Below are positions 47,338 to 57,912 of a DNA stretch of 64,000 nt, piece by piece. The position numbers and the translations under genes were made by a program. This stretch comes from Vondammii sp040505895 (GTDB taxonomy: Bacteria > Pseudomonadota > Gammaproteobacteria > Chromatiales > Chromatiaceae), in contig JBEVXU010000007.1 of assembly GCA_040505895.1 (NCBI GenBank), positions 248,001-312,000 on the forward strand, written 5' to 3'. The stretch's first letter is position 1, and every line of letters begins with the position of its first letter. Under the pieces are notes generated by a model, which was not told the DNA's origin, searched no databases, and saw only the letters and a program-made list of their open reading frames with translations.

Positions 47338-47892
47338 TCATAAATCACCCCGCTCAGCCAACGAGATTATCCCTCCCGCTCCTACTACAATGTGATCCAG
47401 CACCCGCACGTCCACTAGAGCAAGCGCTTCTTTAAGCCTTTGGGTAATCTGGATATCTGCCTGAGAAGGCTCAGCAATCCCTGACGGGTGGTTATGGGCA
47501 AATATCACGGCACTGGCATTCAGGAGCAGGCACCTCTGCGCTACTACTCGTGGATGCACCGATGCCCCATCAATGGTTCCATGGAACAGCTCTTCATAGC
47601 TGATGACCATGTGCCGATTTGTTAGAAAGAGGACAGCAAAGGTTTCATTGGGCTCTTCGCCAAGTTTAAGCTGGAAATACTGTTTGACCTTGTCTGGTGA
47701 GGTCATGAGTTCACCAGTAGCCATTCGACTTTTCAGTACTCCCATAGCTAACTGGATTACGCTTTGCTGCTCATGCCTGAGCAACTGGGATGGTGTCAGT
47801 GTCGCGAAGCGATCCTCAAGTACTCCAACACCATGATCTTGCACACAATATTCCAGTTTTGTCATGACAACATCATAACGATATACTGACAT
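47338..47892 (-). CDS. radC: RadC-family JAB/MPN-domain protein
   Basis: 184 residues from ATG at 47892 (the frame extends to TTG at 47937). The JAMM metal motif HNHPSGIAEPSQAD is intact, with upstream E in the FHGTIDGASVHPR context. RadC-like genes are frequent passengers on integrative elements and some phages; the molecular role is unsettled. Divergent from the next gene. Confidence 0.88.
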   Translation of the reverse strand: MSVYRYDVVMTKLEYCVQDHGVGVLEDRFATLTPSQLLRHEQQSVIQLAMGVLKSRMATGELMTSPDKVKQYFQLKLGEEPNETFAVLFLTNRHMVISYEELFHGTIDGASVHPRVVAQRCLLLNASAVIFAHNHPSGIAEPSQADIQITQRLKEALALVDVRVLDHIVVGAGGIISLAERGDL

Positions 47893-47955
47893 CGAACAAG
47901 AAAAAAAGCGATCTATGAATTGCCTAACTCGAACCAATTAGTAAGCTAATCACCG

Positions 47956-48828
47956 ATGGAAAATGCAGCGCAGTTCGGGCAAATCGGTTTTTATATGCAT
48001 GAGAATGGAAAAGCTTATGCAATCCTTCGAAAGGGGGATGAAGGCATCTTCATTGAAGAGCTGCTCCCGTTAAACATGCGGGGTGAGTATTTTGGTAAAG
48101 CCCCAATCAAGGCCTATTTCACCGCCTCTTGCCTGTGGTTTTCTACTCCCGAGCAATGGGAAGCTTTCGGCAAGAAAGTAAAAGCCTCTGGGGCCGAAGC
48201 AGACAACCCCATCAATCTACCTACGCCACCTTATGACTTTGAGCAGCTTGGCCTGCTGGATCACCAAGACAATGTTGACTATCAAAAACTCAAGGCCCTC
48301 TTCAGCCTGATCTTTCAGCATTGGAAGAAATCACCGGTGCGCGGACTGATAGCGCTAATGTCTTCTCAAGGACACTCAGCAGATGATATTGCCCCCGTTG
48401 TTGATCACATCATACGCCGAGAGGCCATACTGGATCTCCCTGCCTTCTTACGCACAGTACTTCTACCACCGGAGTGTCGGCAACCGCAAGACAGTGCCGT
48501 AGTGTCAAAAGAGCAGCTCGATTTTGCATTTGCCTGGCTCTACCCCTCAGATGACACCGACCAACACCACCTAAAGCAACACCTCAGACAACTGGGCCTG
48601 CTTAATCAAAATGACCAATCCCAATTGGAACCCATGCTCAAGGCTTCAGCCTATATCTGGTCTCACCGAGAGGATGTGCCTGATTTTGAAGTATTGATGA
48701 AGATCACCAACCCTGATGGAGATTCAGCAAGCCTTGCACCCGCCAAGAAAGCAAAACCAAAAAAGGCTCTGCAGAAGCGTAAGAAGAGAAATAGGAAACA
48801 TGGCCGACTGAAGAAAAGAAAACGGTAA
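47956..48828 (+). CDS. Hypothetical protein with basic C-terminal tail
   Basis: 290 residues. N-terminal half with GFYMHENGKAYAILRKGDEG and a WFSTPEQWEAFGKKV segment; the tail is a run of Lys/Arg that likely binds nucleic acid. No known family. Mobile-element context suggests a transfer or regulation role, unproven. Confidence 0.65.
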   Translation: MENAAQFGQIGFYMHENGKAYAILRKGDEGIFIEELLPLNMRGEYFGKAPIKAYFTASCLWFSTPEQWEAFGKKVKASGAEADNPINLPTPPYDFEQLGLLDHQDNVDYQKLKALFSLIFQHWKKSPVRGLIALMSSQGHSADDIAPVVDHIIRREAILDLPAFLRTVLLPPECRQPQDSAVVSKEQLDFAFAWLYPSDDTDQHHLKQHLRQLGLLNQNDQSQLEPMLKASAYIWSHREDVPDFEVLMKITNPDGDSASLAPAKKAKPKKALQKRKKRNRKHGRLKKRKR

Positions 48829-48861
48829 TCCCTTGGCCTCTTTCCAAGGAAGATTAGAGAT

Positions 48862-49263
48862 TTAAGGTGTCAATAAACGAAGCCCAGGGACCTGCTTAAA
48901 ATCACCAGCATTACTGGTCAAAACCGCATAATCATGAACAATTGCAGTTGCCGCAATCTGAAGGTCGTGCACACTCAAGGATTGACGGCGAGAGTGCTGT
49001 AGCTGATGGGCATACACCTCAGCATAGGTACGAGCCACATCCAGGTCGAATGAGAGGATTGGCATCGTCTCAATAATCGACTCAGACCAAGTCAATCGAT
49101 GGATGCGATCAGCGGGATTTTTTGCCAATGCAACGCCTGTCAGGAGTTCTGACACCGTGATGGCTGCTAAAAAGTAATGATCATCTCCAGCCAGCAAAGA
49201 CGCCAGATCCAGCCTGTCGTTCTCCGCATCGATGAAAACATTGGTATCAACTACGATTCCCAT
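48862..49263 (-). CDS. vapC: PIN-domain ribonuclease toxin (VapC-type)
   Basis: 133 residues. Acidic PIN residues are present: D6 (VVDTNVFI), E39 (TVSELLTG), D100 (SVHDLQIAATA) and N118/D121 (TSNAGDF). VapC toxins cleave tRNA or rRNA. It overlaps the antitoxin gene by 13 bp. Confidence 0.9.
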   Translation of the reverse strand: MGIVVDTNVFIDAENDRLDLASLLAGDDHYFLAAITVSELLTGVALAKNPADRIHRLTWSESIIETMPILSFDLDVARTYAEVYAHQLQHSRRQSLSVHDLQIAATAIVHDYAVLTSNAGDFKQVPGLRLLTP

Positions 49264-49547
49264 GGTGATGGCGGTAATGAGGCATTTTTGCGTATGGTTT
49301 GAAGATCATCAGCCAATGAACTCCGCTCTGTCTCTGTCAGGGGATTGCTTTTCAGCAGTTCCAACAGTTCAGCGGCAGAGGCTCCCTCATTCAGAGGTGG
49401 TACCAGCTGGGCCACTTCTCGGTTACCTCGCGTGATGGCGATCCGTTTCCCGGAAACGCGCACCCGATCAATAAGCGTCGCCAAATTGCGCGCCAGATCC
49501 GTCGCTGTCACATGATCTCGTATCGTTGCCATGAGAGAATCACTCAT
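49251..49547 (-). CDS. Phd/YefM-type antitoxin for the PIN toxin
   Basis: 98 residues from ATG at 49547 (ATG at 49532 also possible). N-terminal ATDLARNLATLIDRVRVSGK and IAITRGNREVAQLVP are the Phd/YefM DNA-binding fold; the C-terminal acidic helix should cover the toxin. The upstream palindrome at 49566-49586 is a probable autoregulatory operator. Confidence 0.85.
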   Translation of the reverse strand: MSDSLMATIRDHVTATDLARNLATLIDRVRVSGKRIAITRGNREVAQLVPPLNEGASAAELLELLKSNPLTETERSSLADDLQTIRKNASLPPSPWES

Positions 49548-49565
49548 TCCGCATAGTTTATGTAT

Positions 49566-49586
49566 ACTATGTATTTTATGCATAGT
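49566..49586 (-). promoter_or_regulatory. Palindromic operator of the toxin-antitoxin pair
   Basis: ACTATGTAT TTT ATGCATAGT, with 8 of 9 arm positions paired, just upstream of the antitoxin start. Confidence 0.65.
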
Positions 49587-49602
49587 AGTGAAATATGCAA
49601 AT

Positions 49603-50139
49603 TTATTGCTTCCCTAACCCGCTCCCCTTTTCACCTTTCCAATCCCCCTTGAACCTCTGGCGCACCACACCCAGTCCGTAAGCCAACGCCAGTATCACTG
49701 CCATTCCGAGCAGCAAACCCAATCCCAGCACTAAAACATTGTAGCCTTCATCAACATACCCAGACAAAAACAGCACGGGTAAAAGTCCCGAGATCAAAAC
49801 CACAACAGTGATCCATACAACCCGAGAGCCTAACACCACCAACTTTTTGATCCAGTTCCTGACTGTTACCGGCAACAGGTTACCAACACGCTGCATCAAC
49901 ATGTCCCATACCAACAAAACAGCGTAGAGCAATAGATGCAGCACCAAGATAAAGATGCCGATCTGTAAAAAAACCCATACCGTCTCCCAGTCCGGCCATG
50001 CCAATGTTCTGTTTTTGATGAAAAAGAACAGTCCAGAGATAACGGCCCAGGAAACCACTAACCAAGCAGAAAAGAAGGCACCTGATTTGACAGCCTCAGC
50101 TACTGATCGAAGTAGCGGTCTACTGTTCTGTATTGGCAT
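49603..50139 (-). CDS. Integral membrane protein
   Basis: 178 residues with four predicted helices: FFSAWLVVSWAVISGLFFFI, VFLQIGIFILVLHLLLYAVL, VWITVVVLISGLLPVLFLSG and VLVLGLGLLLGMAVILALAY. Basic C-terminus. Overlaps the upstream 526-residue gene by 20 bp, so the two are probably co-translated. Function unknown. Confidence 0.7.
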   Translation of the reverse strand: MPIQNSRPLLRSVAEAVKSGAFFSAWLVVSWAVISGLFFFIKNRTLAWPDWETVWVFLQIGIFILVLHLLLYAVLLVWDMLMQRVGNLLPVTVRNWIKKLVVLGSRVVWITVVVLISGLLPVLFLSGYVDEGYNVLVLGLGLLLGMAVILALAYGLGVVRQRFKGDWKGEKGSGLGKQ

Positions 50140-51700
50140 CTACACTCTCCACTGTCTCACCGCCCTCCTGCGGTTCTGCTACTCGATCCGGGTACAACGC
50201 ATGCAGATGCCACTGCAATAGCTCAAAGTCCGGGGAACCGAGCATGTACTGCTCTTGAGCGAAGATCCCGAAGGCCTTCACGATCTCCATATCCAAACGG
50301 CCTTCTTTGTCCTTGAGGCCCAGGGTCTGCATATTGGCATTGGCGGTATCAACATCATTGTCGCCCCGAGACATGTCTCCCCATTTAGAGAGGTACTGCA
50401 TCTCCCAGTTGATAAACTCCATATCTGTATCTTGGATGATCTCGCCATCGTAGCCCTCATTGCCGCCCTTGAGGGCATTCATGATTTGGCGGAATTGGCG
50501 TAACTGTGGCCTCGAAGGATTGGGGTTGATGGTATTGAAGTCTGGAAAGAACGTACCCTGCATAAAACGGACAGCATTGTTCTCAGCCGCCACCCAGAAT
50601 TGCATGTATTCTGACACCAGTGTGAGTTCATTCTCTGTATACCCATCTACTTCGAAGGGCGGCCAGTTGGCACTGTTCTTGGTCTCTGCTTTGAGATACT
50701 CATTTCCCTGAGCATCGACATAAGCAATAACACCCGCTCGATATTGAAGCGGTTTATCCTCTGTATACCGTATGAGAGTTCGAGTCTCCCCTGTCTTGGG
50801 GTCTACTATCTGCTGTTTTGCATGCATAGCCGATCTCAAGTGCCCTCCATGGTCTATCGGATGTGGTAAGCCAAACTCTGCTGCGAGTCTTTCTTGGGTA
50901 GCCAATGAAACTCGAGGATTGGGATCATCAACAGGTGTGAAGATCTCATCACGAATAAACTGCTTAGGGTCTGGAATGCCAGTCGACAGATCAAACGCAT
51001 TGATCTTCTGTGTGATATAAATCTGATCCTCAGGAGACTGGGCCAGTGAGATGATTTTTAGAAAGGCCTGGAATCGTTCCCGATTCACTTCTGTAACGAT
51101 CCCTTGCTCAAGCATTTCACGCATCTGCTCACTGGCAGGTTTCCTTTGCTTTTCTGGGTCAGCCAGATATTCGCTCTGAGTCTGATCTCTTAATTTGGTT
51201 TTTTTAGTGGTATTTTCCTTTATCACTTCAGTTGCTGTTTCATCCTGTTCTGTAGTCTGCTTTTCCAGCGCCTTTACACCCTCTTCATGAGTCTGATCTG
51301 CCTCTCGTTGTTCAACCCCAGTATTTACTTCAAATTTAAATTTCTTCTTGAACAATCGTGTAAGGTATTTAGGTGATTTTGAGGTGATATCAAATTCTGG
51401 TTTAAGCCGACACATTTTGGTTTCTCTTGCCAGCAGCACTTGAAGCATTTCAGCCACTAAAGATAAGTCTTCTCGGTCATAGCCAAAATAATTATTAGCC
51501 TCCAAACACGCATACATTCTTGCCTCAGATAAATTTCCAATGGTGTCCAAAGGGGCTTCAACAACTGCCGTTGGGATCTGTATCTGTTCACTAAGCTGGG
51601 TTCGCTCAGCAGAAAATACTTGATGAGAAGCATCACGCTCTTGCTGATACGCCACCTCCTTTGGGTTTACCGAGACCTGAGCTTGCTTTATCTCCGCCAT
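50120..51700 (-). CDS. Hypothetical mobile-element protein (526 aa)
   Basis: A charged N-terminal half with a probable coiled coil (about residues 1-220) is followed by a folded region with GLPHPIDHGGHLRSAMHAKQ and a helical C-terminal third (YMQFWVAAENNAVRFMQGTF). Same-strand run with the membrane protein downstream and the 342-residue protein upstream (11 bp gap). No family is recognised. Confidence 0.65.
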   Translation of the reverse strand: MAEIKQAQVSVNPKEVAYQQERDASHQVFSAERTQLSEQIQIPTAVVEAPLDTIGNLSEARMYACLEANNYFGYDREDLSLVAEMLQVLLARETKMCRLKPEFDITSKSPKYLTRLFKKKFKFEVNTGVEQREADQTHEEGVKALEKQTTEQDETATEVIKENTTKKTKLRDQTQSEYLADPEKQRKPASEQMREMLEQGIVTEVNRERFQAFLKIISLAQSPEDQIYITQKINAFDLSTGIPDPKQFIRDEIFTPVDDPNPRVSLATQERLAAEFGLPHPIDHGGHLRSAMHAKQQIVDPKTGETRTLIRYTEDKPLQYRAGVIAYVDAQGNEYLKAETKNSANWPPFEVDGYTENELTLVSEYMQFWVAAENNAVRFMQGTFFPDFNTINPNPSRPQLRQFRQIMNALKGGNEGYDGEIIQDTDMEFINWEMQYLSKWGDMSRGDNDVDTANANMQTLGLKDKEGRLDMEIVKAFGIFAQEQYMLGSPDFELLQWHLHALYPDRVAEPQEGGETVESVDANTEQ

Positions 51701-51711
51701 TCATTGATTCA

Positions 51712-52740
51712 TTATTTGATTCCGTGTTCTGCTTTAGCTTTGGCTAAAAGAGCATTCTCTCGTTCAGTCATATTTGTTTCCAAACGCTCACGTTCTGCAT
51801 CCAATGCCTCTTGTCGCAGTAGCGACGCATCTATTATCTGCTGTGACTCCTCTTGCTGTTTCCTGTACTCCTCCTGCTTATCGTTGTTCCATGCAATACT
51901 CAAATCAGTCTGCGAAATTCCATGATCAGCGGTGCTGATAGCCGCATCTTGATGGGCCATAATTGCTTCATCAAAAGCCTCATCTGGCCATTCATCAGGT
52001 TCACCTTCTAGTCCATATTTCAATCCATAAAAATGGAAAAACTCTTTCATCCGGATTTCTTCAAGACGCTCCAGTTCGGCTTCCTCTGCCAATTCCGGTA
52101 CTTCTCCTTCAGGAATAATTCTCTGAAGCGCCATGGGTACATTTGCATCATATTCTCCTGCTACAGCGTGTAGCCCCCCAACCGCATAATCAAGCCCATG
52201 GAGCTCATGCGCCACCATCAATTCATGAAGATAGGTCGAGTTCATGGTTCCGTTCTCAATATGAACCAGCGACCGGTGAAAATCTGCTTCTGTAAATGGA
52301 GAAACTGAAGTCTCTAGCCCTTCCTCACCATATACATGCCGTTCAATCTGCGCTGGTGTAATCGTTATCCAGGGTGGTGGATCATTCTTGTCTCCCGCAA
52401 AACCAATAACATCGTACCCCCATTGATAATCCATTGGGGTAAGTGCCTCGCTCAACTGCTCAGCTTGCTCAGATAAATCTGAAGTATCTGCGACTTCCTC
52501 ACATTGCTCAGGCATCACCACAACCGCCAGAGACTGTTTAGATGCTTCCACTTCGTCAGTGTCCTGCCCTTGAGCAATGACATTGGCTGAAGCCGCCGAG
52601 AGGAAACTTGCAAAGGTCAGCACTTGCAGGCGACCACCCATTTTTTCCTTGAGCCTCGCCAGAGAAAACTCAGGGCTTTTTGGTTGAACCAGTTCTGGCA
52701 ACTTGTCTGTAATCTCGATGCCGGTTTGTTTGTCGGCCAT
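51712..52740 (-). CDS. Hypothetical protein with one hydrophobic segment
   Basis: 342 residues from ATG at 52740. The frame extends further upstream to 53187, but that extension is a shadow of the broken gene at 52752-53102. A hydrophobic stretch (VLTFASFLSAASANVIAQ, about residues 39-56) could be an internal signal or membrane anchor. The mid region has HELMVAHELHGLDYAVGGLH and the C-terminus is a coiled coil (EEYRKQQEESQQII...AERERLETNMTERE). Function unknown. Confidence 0.65.
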   Translation of the reverse strand: MADKQTGIEITDKLPELVQPKSPEFSLARLKEKMGGRLQVLTFASFLSAASANVIAQGQDTDEVEASKQSLAVVVMPEQCEEVADTSDLSEQAEQLSEALTPMDYQWGYDVIGFAGDKNDPPPWITITPAQIERHVYGEEGLETSVSPFTEADFHRSLVHIENGTMNSTYLHELMVAHELHGLDYAVGGLHAVAGEYDANVPMALQRIIPEGEVPELAEEAELERLEEIRMKEFFHFYGLKYGLEGEPDEWPDEAFDEAIMAHQDAAISTADHGISQTDLSIAWNNDKQEEYRKQQEESQQIIDASLLRQEALDAERERLETNMTERENALLAKAKAEHGIK

Positions 52741-52751
52741 CTGTGAGGGGG

Positions 52752-53102
52752 TTAGGAAACTGTTGATATAGCGAATGCAACGATGCCACTGATCACGGCA
52801 CTGGTCCCGATAGTTCCGGCTATCAGCTTGTGATTCCAGGATATGTGGATGTTGTCGATTTTGGTCTCTATTCTTCGAAGGCGAGCATCCTGTCTCTCTA
52901 GGGCATCTTGAACTCGTTCCATTTCTCGCTCGATACGATTGAACCGGGCAGTTGTCTCGTTTTTGAACTGATTGAAGTCGGCTTTGAACTCCCTTTACAA
53001 TTCGTACAGCTGATCTGTTCACTTTTCCTGTGCTTGCTGGCGCTGATCCTGAGCTTTCAGGAGCTCGTAAATTTGTTCGTTGCTGATTTTTTGATTGGTC
53101 AT
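52752..53102 (-). pseudogene. Coiled-coil/tail-anchored protein gene broken by two in-frame stops
   Basis: ATG at 53102 opens MTNQKISNEQIYELLKAQDQ. A TGA at 53019-53021 and a TAA at 52995-52997 interrupt the frame. Afterwards the same frame runs on as REFKADFNQFKNE..., a coiled coil, and ends in a membrane helix (HKLIAGTIGTSAVISGIVAF) with stop at 52752. 117 codons in total; otherwise intact. Confidence 0.75.
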
Positions 53103-53176
53103 CAATGGTGAGTAATTTCATGTTAAAAATACCCGTTTTTTCTTTTCTGTCAAAAGAAAGTACTTGATGAATTAAG

Positions 53177-53950
53177 CTAAATTTCATCTTTCTTATCCTC
53201 CTTGTTTTCCCGCTTCTTCAATCGCTCCTCCAAGGCAAAAATAAACCTTTCTGCAATACGGTCTATGTCAGAGTCTGTTAGCTGGAAATCAGCATTGGCT
53301 TTCAAGTGACTCTTGGAGGAAAGTGGATCAAAAATATCGAAGTACACGGCTTCTGACTGGGCCTTTCCGATTGTCAGCCCGAGGTAGTGCATTGTGCTCT
53401 GAGGGTCTTTATGACCCAGTAGGATGGCTATATCTTCTATAGATACCCCATGCTGATATAGGAAGACCGGTTTTGTACGCCTGAGGGAATGTGTGCTGTA
53501 GTCGGCGCTATCGAGGTCTAAGGATTCAACCCATTTTTTTATCAAAGAGCGATAATTACTGCCGCTGATAGGTTTGCTGTGTTTTGGCTTCCTTCGGGTG
53601 AAGAGGTAGTCACCACTCCCCTTTCCGCTTTTCTTAATCCAGTCAAAACAAGCTTCTTGAGTAGCTGCTGTTAAAACCGGATACACACCCTTCTGAGTTT
53701 TCTGCTGCTTCCAGTTGAGCTGATCTCGAATTACGCTGCCTCCCTTCATCACATCCCCCACCTTGAGCTGGAGGAGATCTCCACACCGGAGCATCGAATC
53801 AACAGCCAGCATGAACAGGCATCGGTCATGCCGATCACGGATGTCCTGAAAGCGCTTTTCCAGCAGCAAGACTTGTGGCTGTGTAAGCGCAATCCGTGGC
53901 CCCACACAACGATTTTTATTCCACGGAACCGGTGGCGACATAGTAACCAT
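53177..53950 (-). CDS. Tyrosine recombinase (phage integrase family)
   Basis: 257 residues. Catalytic residues are present: R55 (DSMLRCGDLLQL), H154 and R157 (THSLRRTK), H180 (LLGHKDPQ) and Y189 (TMHYLG). It lacks most of the usual N-terminal core-binding domain but keeps the catalytic domain, plus a charged C-terminal extension. First gene of a minus-strand run down to 49603. It could act in integration or in dimer resolution of the element. Confidence 0.9.
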   Translation of the reverse strand: MVTMSPPVPWNKNRCVGPRIALTQPQVLLLEKRFQDIRDRHDRCLFMLAVDSMLRCGDLLQLKVGDVMKGGSVIRDQLNWKQQKTQKGVYPVLTAATQEACFDWIKKSGKGSGDYLFTRRKPKHSKPISGSNYRSLIKKWVESLDLDSADYSTHSLRRTKPVFLYQHGVSIEDIAILLGHKDPQSTMHYLGLTIGKAQSEAVYFDIFDPLSSKSHLKANADFQLTDSDIDRIAERFIFALEERLKKRENKEDKKDEI

Positions 53951-53985
53951 TGGTAGAAAAGTGAAGGCAAAGAAGCCCGCTGAGC

Positions 53986-54131
53986 GCTTTTTTCAAAAGC
54001 GAGTGTATTCTGTGTTTTTAGGGGAGATAAGAAGCAAAGGCATCATGGGAAAGTGGGAGAACACCATGACGATGAAGAGTTATACCTCATTGAATAACAA
54101 TGGGTTTTTTACTTGCGCTTTTGAAAAAAGC
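53986..54131. repeat. Perfect 16-bp inverted repeat pair
   Basis: GCTTTTTTCAAAAGCG at 53986-54001 is the exact reverse complement of 54116-54131. Each arm also folds on itself. The pair frames the divergent region between the tyrosine recombinase and the micro-ORF/serine recombinase genes, so it may be operator or recombination sites. Confidence 0.7.
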
Positions 54132-54164
54132 AAATAGTATGATCTTGACTTTTGATAATAGAAA

Positions 54165-54290
54165 ATGAAAACCAAGCAATCAAAACGGCATTCATCGCTC
54201 TCTTCACCACTTAAGAAAGTGATTACCGCTCTAGCTGAAAAGGCTTTCAACGGAGTCGCTCAGTCAATAGTCAAGATCCCAACAAAATGA
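54165..54290 (+). CDS. 41-residue micro-ORF, paralogue 1
   Basis: MKTKQSKRHSSLSSPLKKV then ITALAEKAFNGVAQS. Basic N-terminus and a short amphipathic helix. A second ORF at 54498 shares HSSLSSPL(K/R)KVITALAEKAFN, showing conserved coding. Start of a run leading to the serine recombinase. Confidence 0.6.
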   Translation: MKTKQSKRHSSLSSPLKKVITALAEKAFNGVAQSIVKIPTK

Positions 54291-54306
54291 AATAACTCCT
54301 ATCACC

Positions 54307-54486
54307 ATGATTGAACTCAGTCCGGAAATTACGACATTCTTGGAAGAAAATGCTGAAACGCTACATATTTGGCTCAGCGAAAGGGAAAAGGAACAAGTCG
54401 AACTCATCAGAAAACTCGAAGAAGGGGAGCCCACCGGTATCACGCTGACATATCAGCAATTTCTTAAACGAGTAGAAAATGAATAA
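54307..54486 (+). CDS. 59-residue acidic small protein
   Basis: MIELSPEITTFLEENAET at the start, an acidic helix (SEREKEQVELIRKLEEGEP) and ITLTYQQFLKRVENE at the end. Lies between the two paralogous micro-ORFs, 16 bp after the first. Size and charge would suit an antitoxin or recombination accessory; unproven. Confidence 0.6.
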   Translation: MIELSPEITTFLEENAETLHIWLSEREKEQVELIRKLEEGEPTGITLTYQQFLKRVENE

Positions 54487-54497
54487 TCACCAACCAA

Positions 54498-54641
54498 ATG
54501 AAATTTAACAAAAACCGGCATTCATCGCTCTCTTCCCCCTTGAGGAAAGTCATTACCGCTCTGGCTGAAAAGGCTTTCAATGAAGCTTTTCAGTCAACAA
54601 CCAAGCCCTCCTCTAATCGAACATCACCTAAGCCTCACTAA
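54498..54641 (+). CDS. 47-residue micro-ORF, paralogue 2
   Basis: MKFNKNRHSSLSSPLRKV then ITALAEKAFNEAFQS and a Ser/Pro tail. Stop is 2 bp before the recombinase ATG at 54644, so translation is probably coupled. Paralogue of 54165-54290. Confidence 0.6.
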   Translation: MKFNKNRHSSLSSPLRKVITALAEKAFNEAFQSTTKPSSNRTSPKPH

Positions 54642-54643
54642 AT

Positions 54644-56266
<1,623 letters not shown>

Positions 56267-56369
56267 ACTGACGAGGGCGCATAATACACAGCTCTCGTTT
56301 GTAGAACAAGCCCTTTGTAAAAAGATTCAACCTTCGGGAATCAAAAGCTGTAGAAGAACAGGCTAAAAG

Positions 56370-56403
56370 TAAAAATCCCACGGGGAATACTCACCCGTAG
56401 GAT
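56370..56403 (-). terminator. Terminator of the nuo operon
   Basis: ATCCCACGGG / CCCGTAGGAT stem (9 of 10 pairs) followed on the minus strand by TTTTTAC, 37 bp after the nuoN stop. Confidence 0.75.
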
Positions 56404-56439
56404 CTCTTCAGTCTATGCTTTATGGAGTGGTAAGCGAGA

Positions 56440-57882
56440 CTATGAAGCGGCAAATGCGGCAGCGCAGACCGAAAGCAGCCCCGCGGGAAAGAGCCCCAAT
56501 ACCAACATCGACAAACCGTTGAGCGAAAGTACCACACGGGTATCGAGGCTGGAGCTAAGCGGAGTCTCATCCTCTGGCTTATCGAAGTACATCAGCTTGA
56601 TGATACGCAGGTAATAGAAGGCGCCGATAAAAGAGAAGAAAACACCCACCAGAGCCAACCAGGTGAGTCCGCTGCTGACAAGGGCCTCAAGCACAACCAA
56701 CTTGGCGAAGAAGCCTACGGTTGGAGGAACACCTGCCATAGAGAACATCACCAGCAACATCATACCGGCGAACCAGGGGCTACGTTCGTTGAGCCCCTTG
56801 TAGTCGGTCAGGTTGTCTGCTTCAAAGCCCCTACGGCTCAGCAGCATAACGATACCGAAGCTACCCAGCGCCATTAACGCATAGACAATGCTGTAGAACA
56901 TAGCGGCAGCATAGCCGCTGGTGCTGCCGGTAAGGATACCAAGCAGAATAAAACCAACATGGGAGATGGTGGAATAGGCAAGCATACGCTTGATATTCCC
57001 CTGAGCGATGGCAAAAACATTACCTACACCCATTGAGAGGATGGCGAGAATAATCAGCATCCCCTGCCAATCGGCATGGAGACTACCGAGACCGTCCACC
57101 AACATACGCATGGCTAGAGCAAAGGCTGCAATCTTCGGCGCGCTGCCGATAAATAGCGTAACTGCAGTGGGTGCGCCATGATAGACATCTGGAACCCACA
57201 TATGGAAAGGCACGGCACCCAGCTTGAAGGCAAGGCCGATAACGACAAAGACCAAACCAAACACCAGCACGGTCTTGTTCACATCAGCATTAGCGAGACC
57301 CTGCGCCACTGCCGGGAACTCAATGGAGCCGGTTGCGCCATAAATCATGGAGATACCGTAGAGCAGCATGCCCGATGCCAATGCACCGAGGACAAAGTAT
57401 TTCATTGCCGCTTCAGAACCGCTGGTGGAGTCGCGATTAAAGGCGACCAGCGCATAGAGTGATAGTGCCAGCAGTTCCAGACCAAGATAGACCGTAAGGA
57501 AGCTGTTGGCTGAGACCATCACCATCATACCAAGTACGGCAAGCAGTCCGAGAACGTAGAACTCACCTTTAAAAAGATCGCGGTCGATCAGATAATCTTT
57601 GGCGTAAAGAAAGCCAACGGCTGTGACTATATAGATAGCGATCTTCAGTACGTCGCTCATGGCATCGCGGATGACACTGCCATCGAAGATAATCTGAGCA
57701 CCATCACCAGCAGTTAACAGGGTAATGCCCACGGCCAGCAGCAGGCTCACCTGTGCCATACCGTAGCTAACAATGCGCTGCTCCTCTTTAAGGAAGAGAT
57801 CGACCACCAGCACCACACAGGCCGCTGTCAGTATAAAGATCTCCGGCAGAACCGGTATCAGGTTAGACATGTCAAATTGCAT
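56440..57882 (-). CDS. nuoN: NADH-quinone oxidoreductase subunit N
   Basis: 480 residues, about 14 membrane helices. Antiporter-like subunit of complex I; key motifs KLGAVPFHMWVPDVYHGAPT and MLAYSTISHVGFILLG. Pumps protons in the membrane arm. Last gene of the nuo operon, 30 bp after nuoM. Confidence 0.97.
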   Translation of the reverse strand: MQFDMSNLIPVLPEIFILTAACVVLVVDLFLKEEQRIVSYGMAQVSLLLAVGITLLTAGDGAQIIFDGSVIRDAMSDVLKIAIYIVTAVGFLYAKDYLIDRDLFKGEFYVLGLLAVLGMMVMVSANSFLTVYLGLELLALSLYALVAFNRDSTSGSEAAMKYFVLGALASGMLLYGISMIYGATGSIEFPAVAQGLANADVNKTVLVFGLVFVVIGLAFKLGAVPFHMWVPDVYHGAPTAVTLFIGSAPKIAAFALAMRMLVDGLGSLHADWQGMLIILAILSMGVGNVFAIAQGNIKRMLAYSTISHVGFILLGILTGSTSGYAAAMFYSIVYALMALGSFGIVMLLSRRGFEADNLTDYKGLNERSPWFAGMMLLVMFSMAGVPPTVGFFAKLVVLEALVSSGLTWLALVGVFFSFIGAFYYLRIIKLMYFDKPEDETPLSSSLDTRVVLSLNGLSMLVLGLFPAGLLSVCAAAFAAS

Positions 57883-57912
57883 TGATACTCACCAATTCTT
57901 TAATAGGCCGGC

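Noticed and set aside
52741..53187. N-terminal extension of the 51712 gene to 53187
   Set aside because: The extension is low-complexity and out of frame with the coiled-coil gene visible at 52752-53102; ATG at 52740 begins the credible protein.
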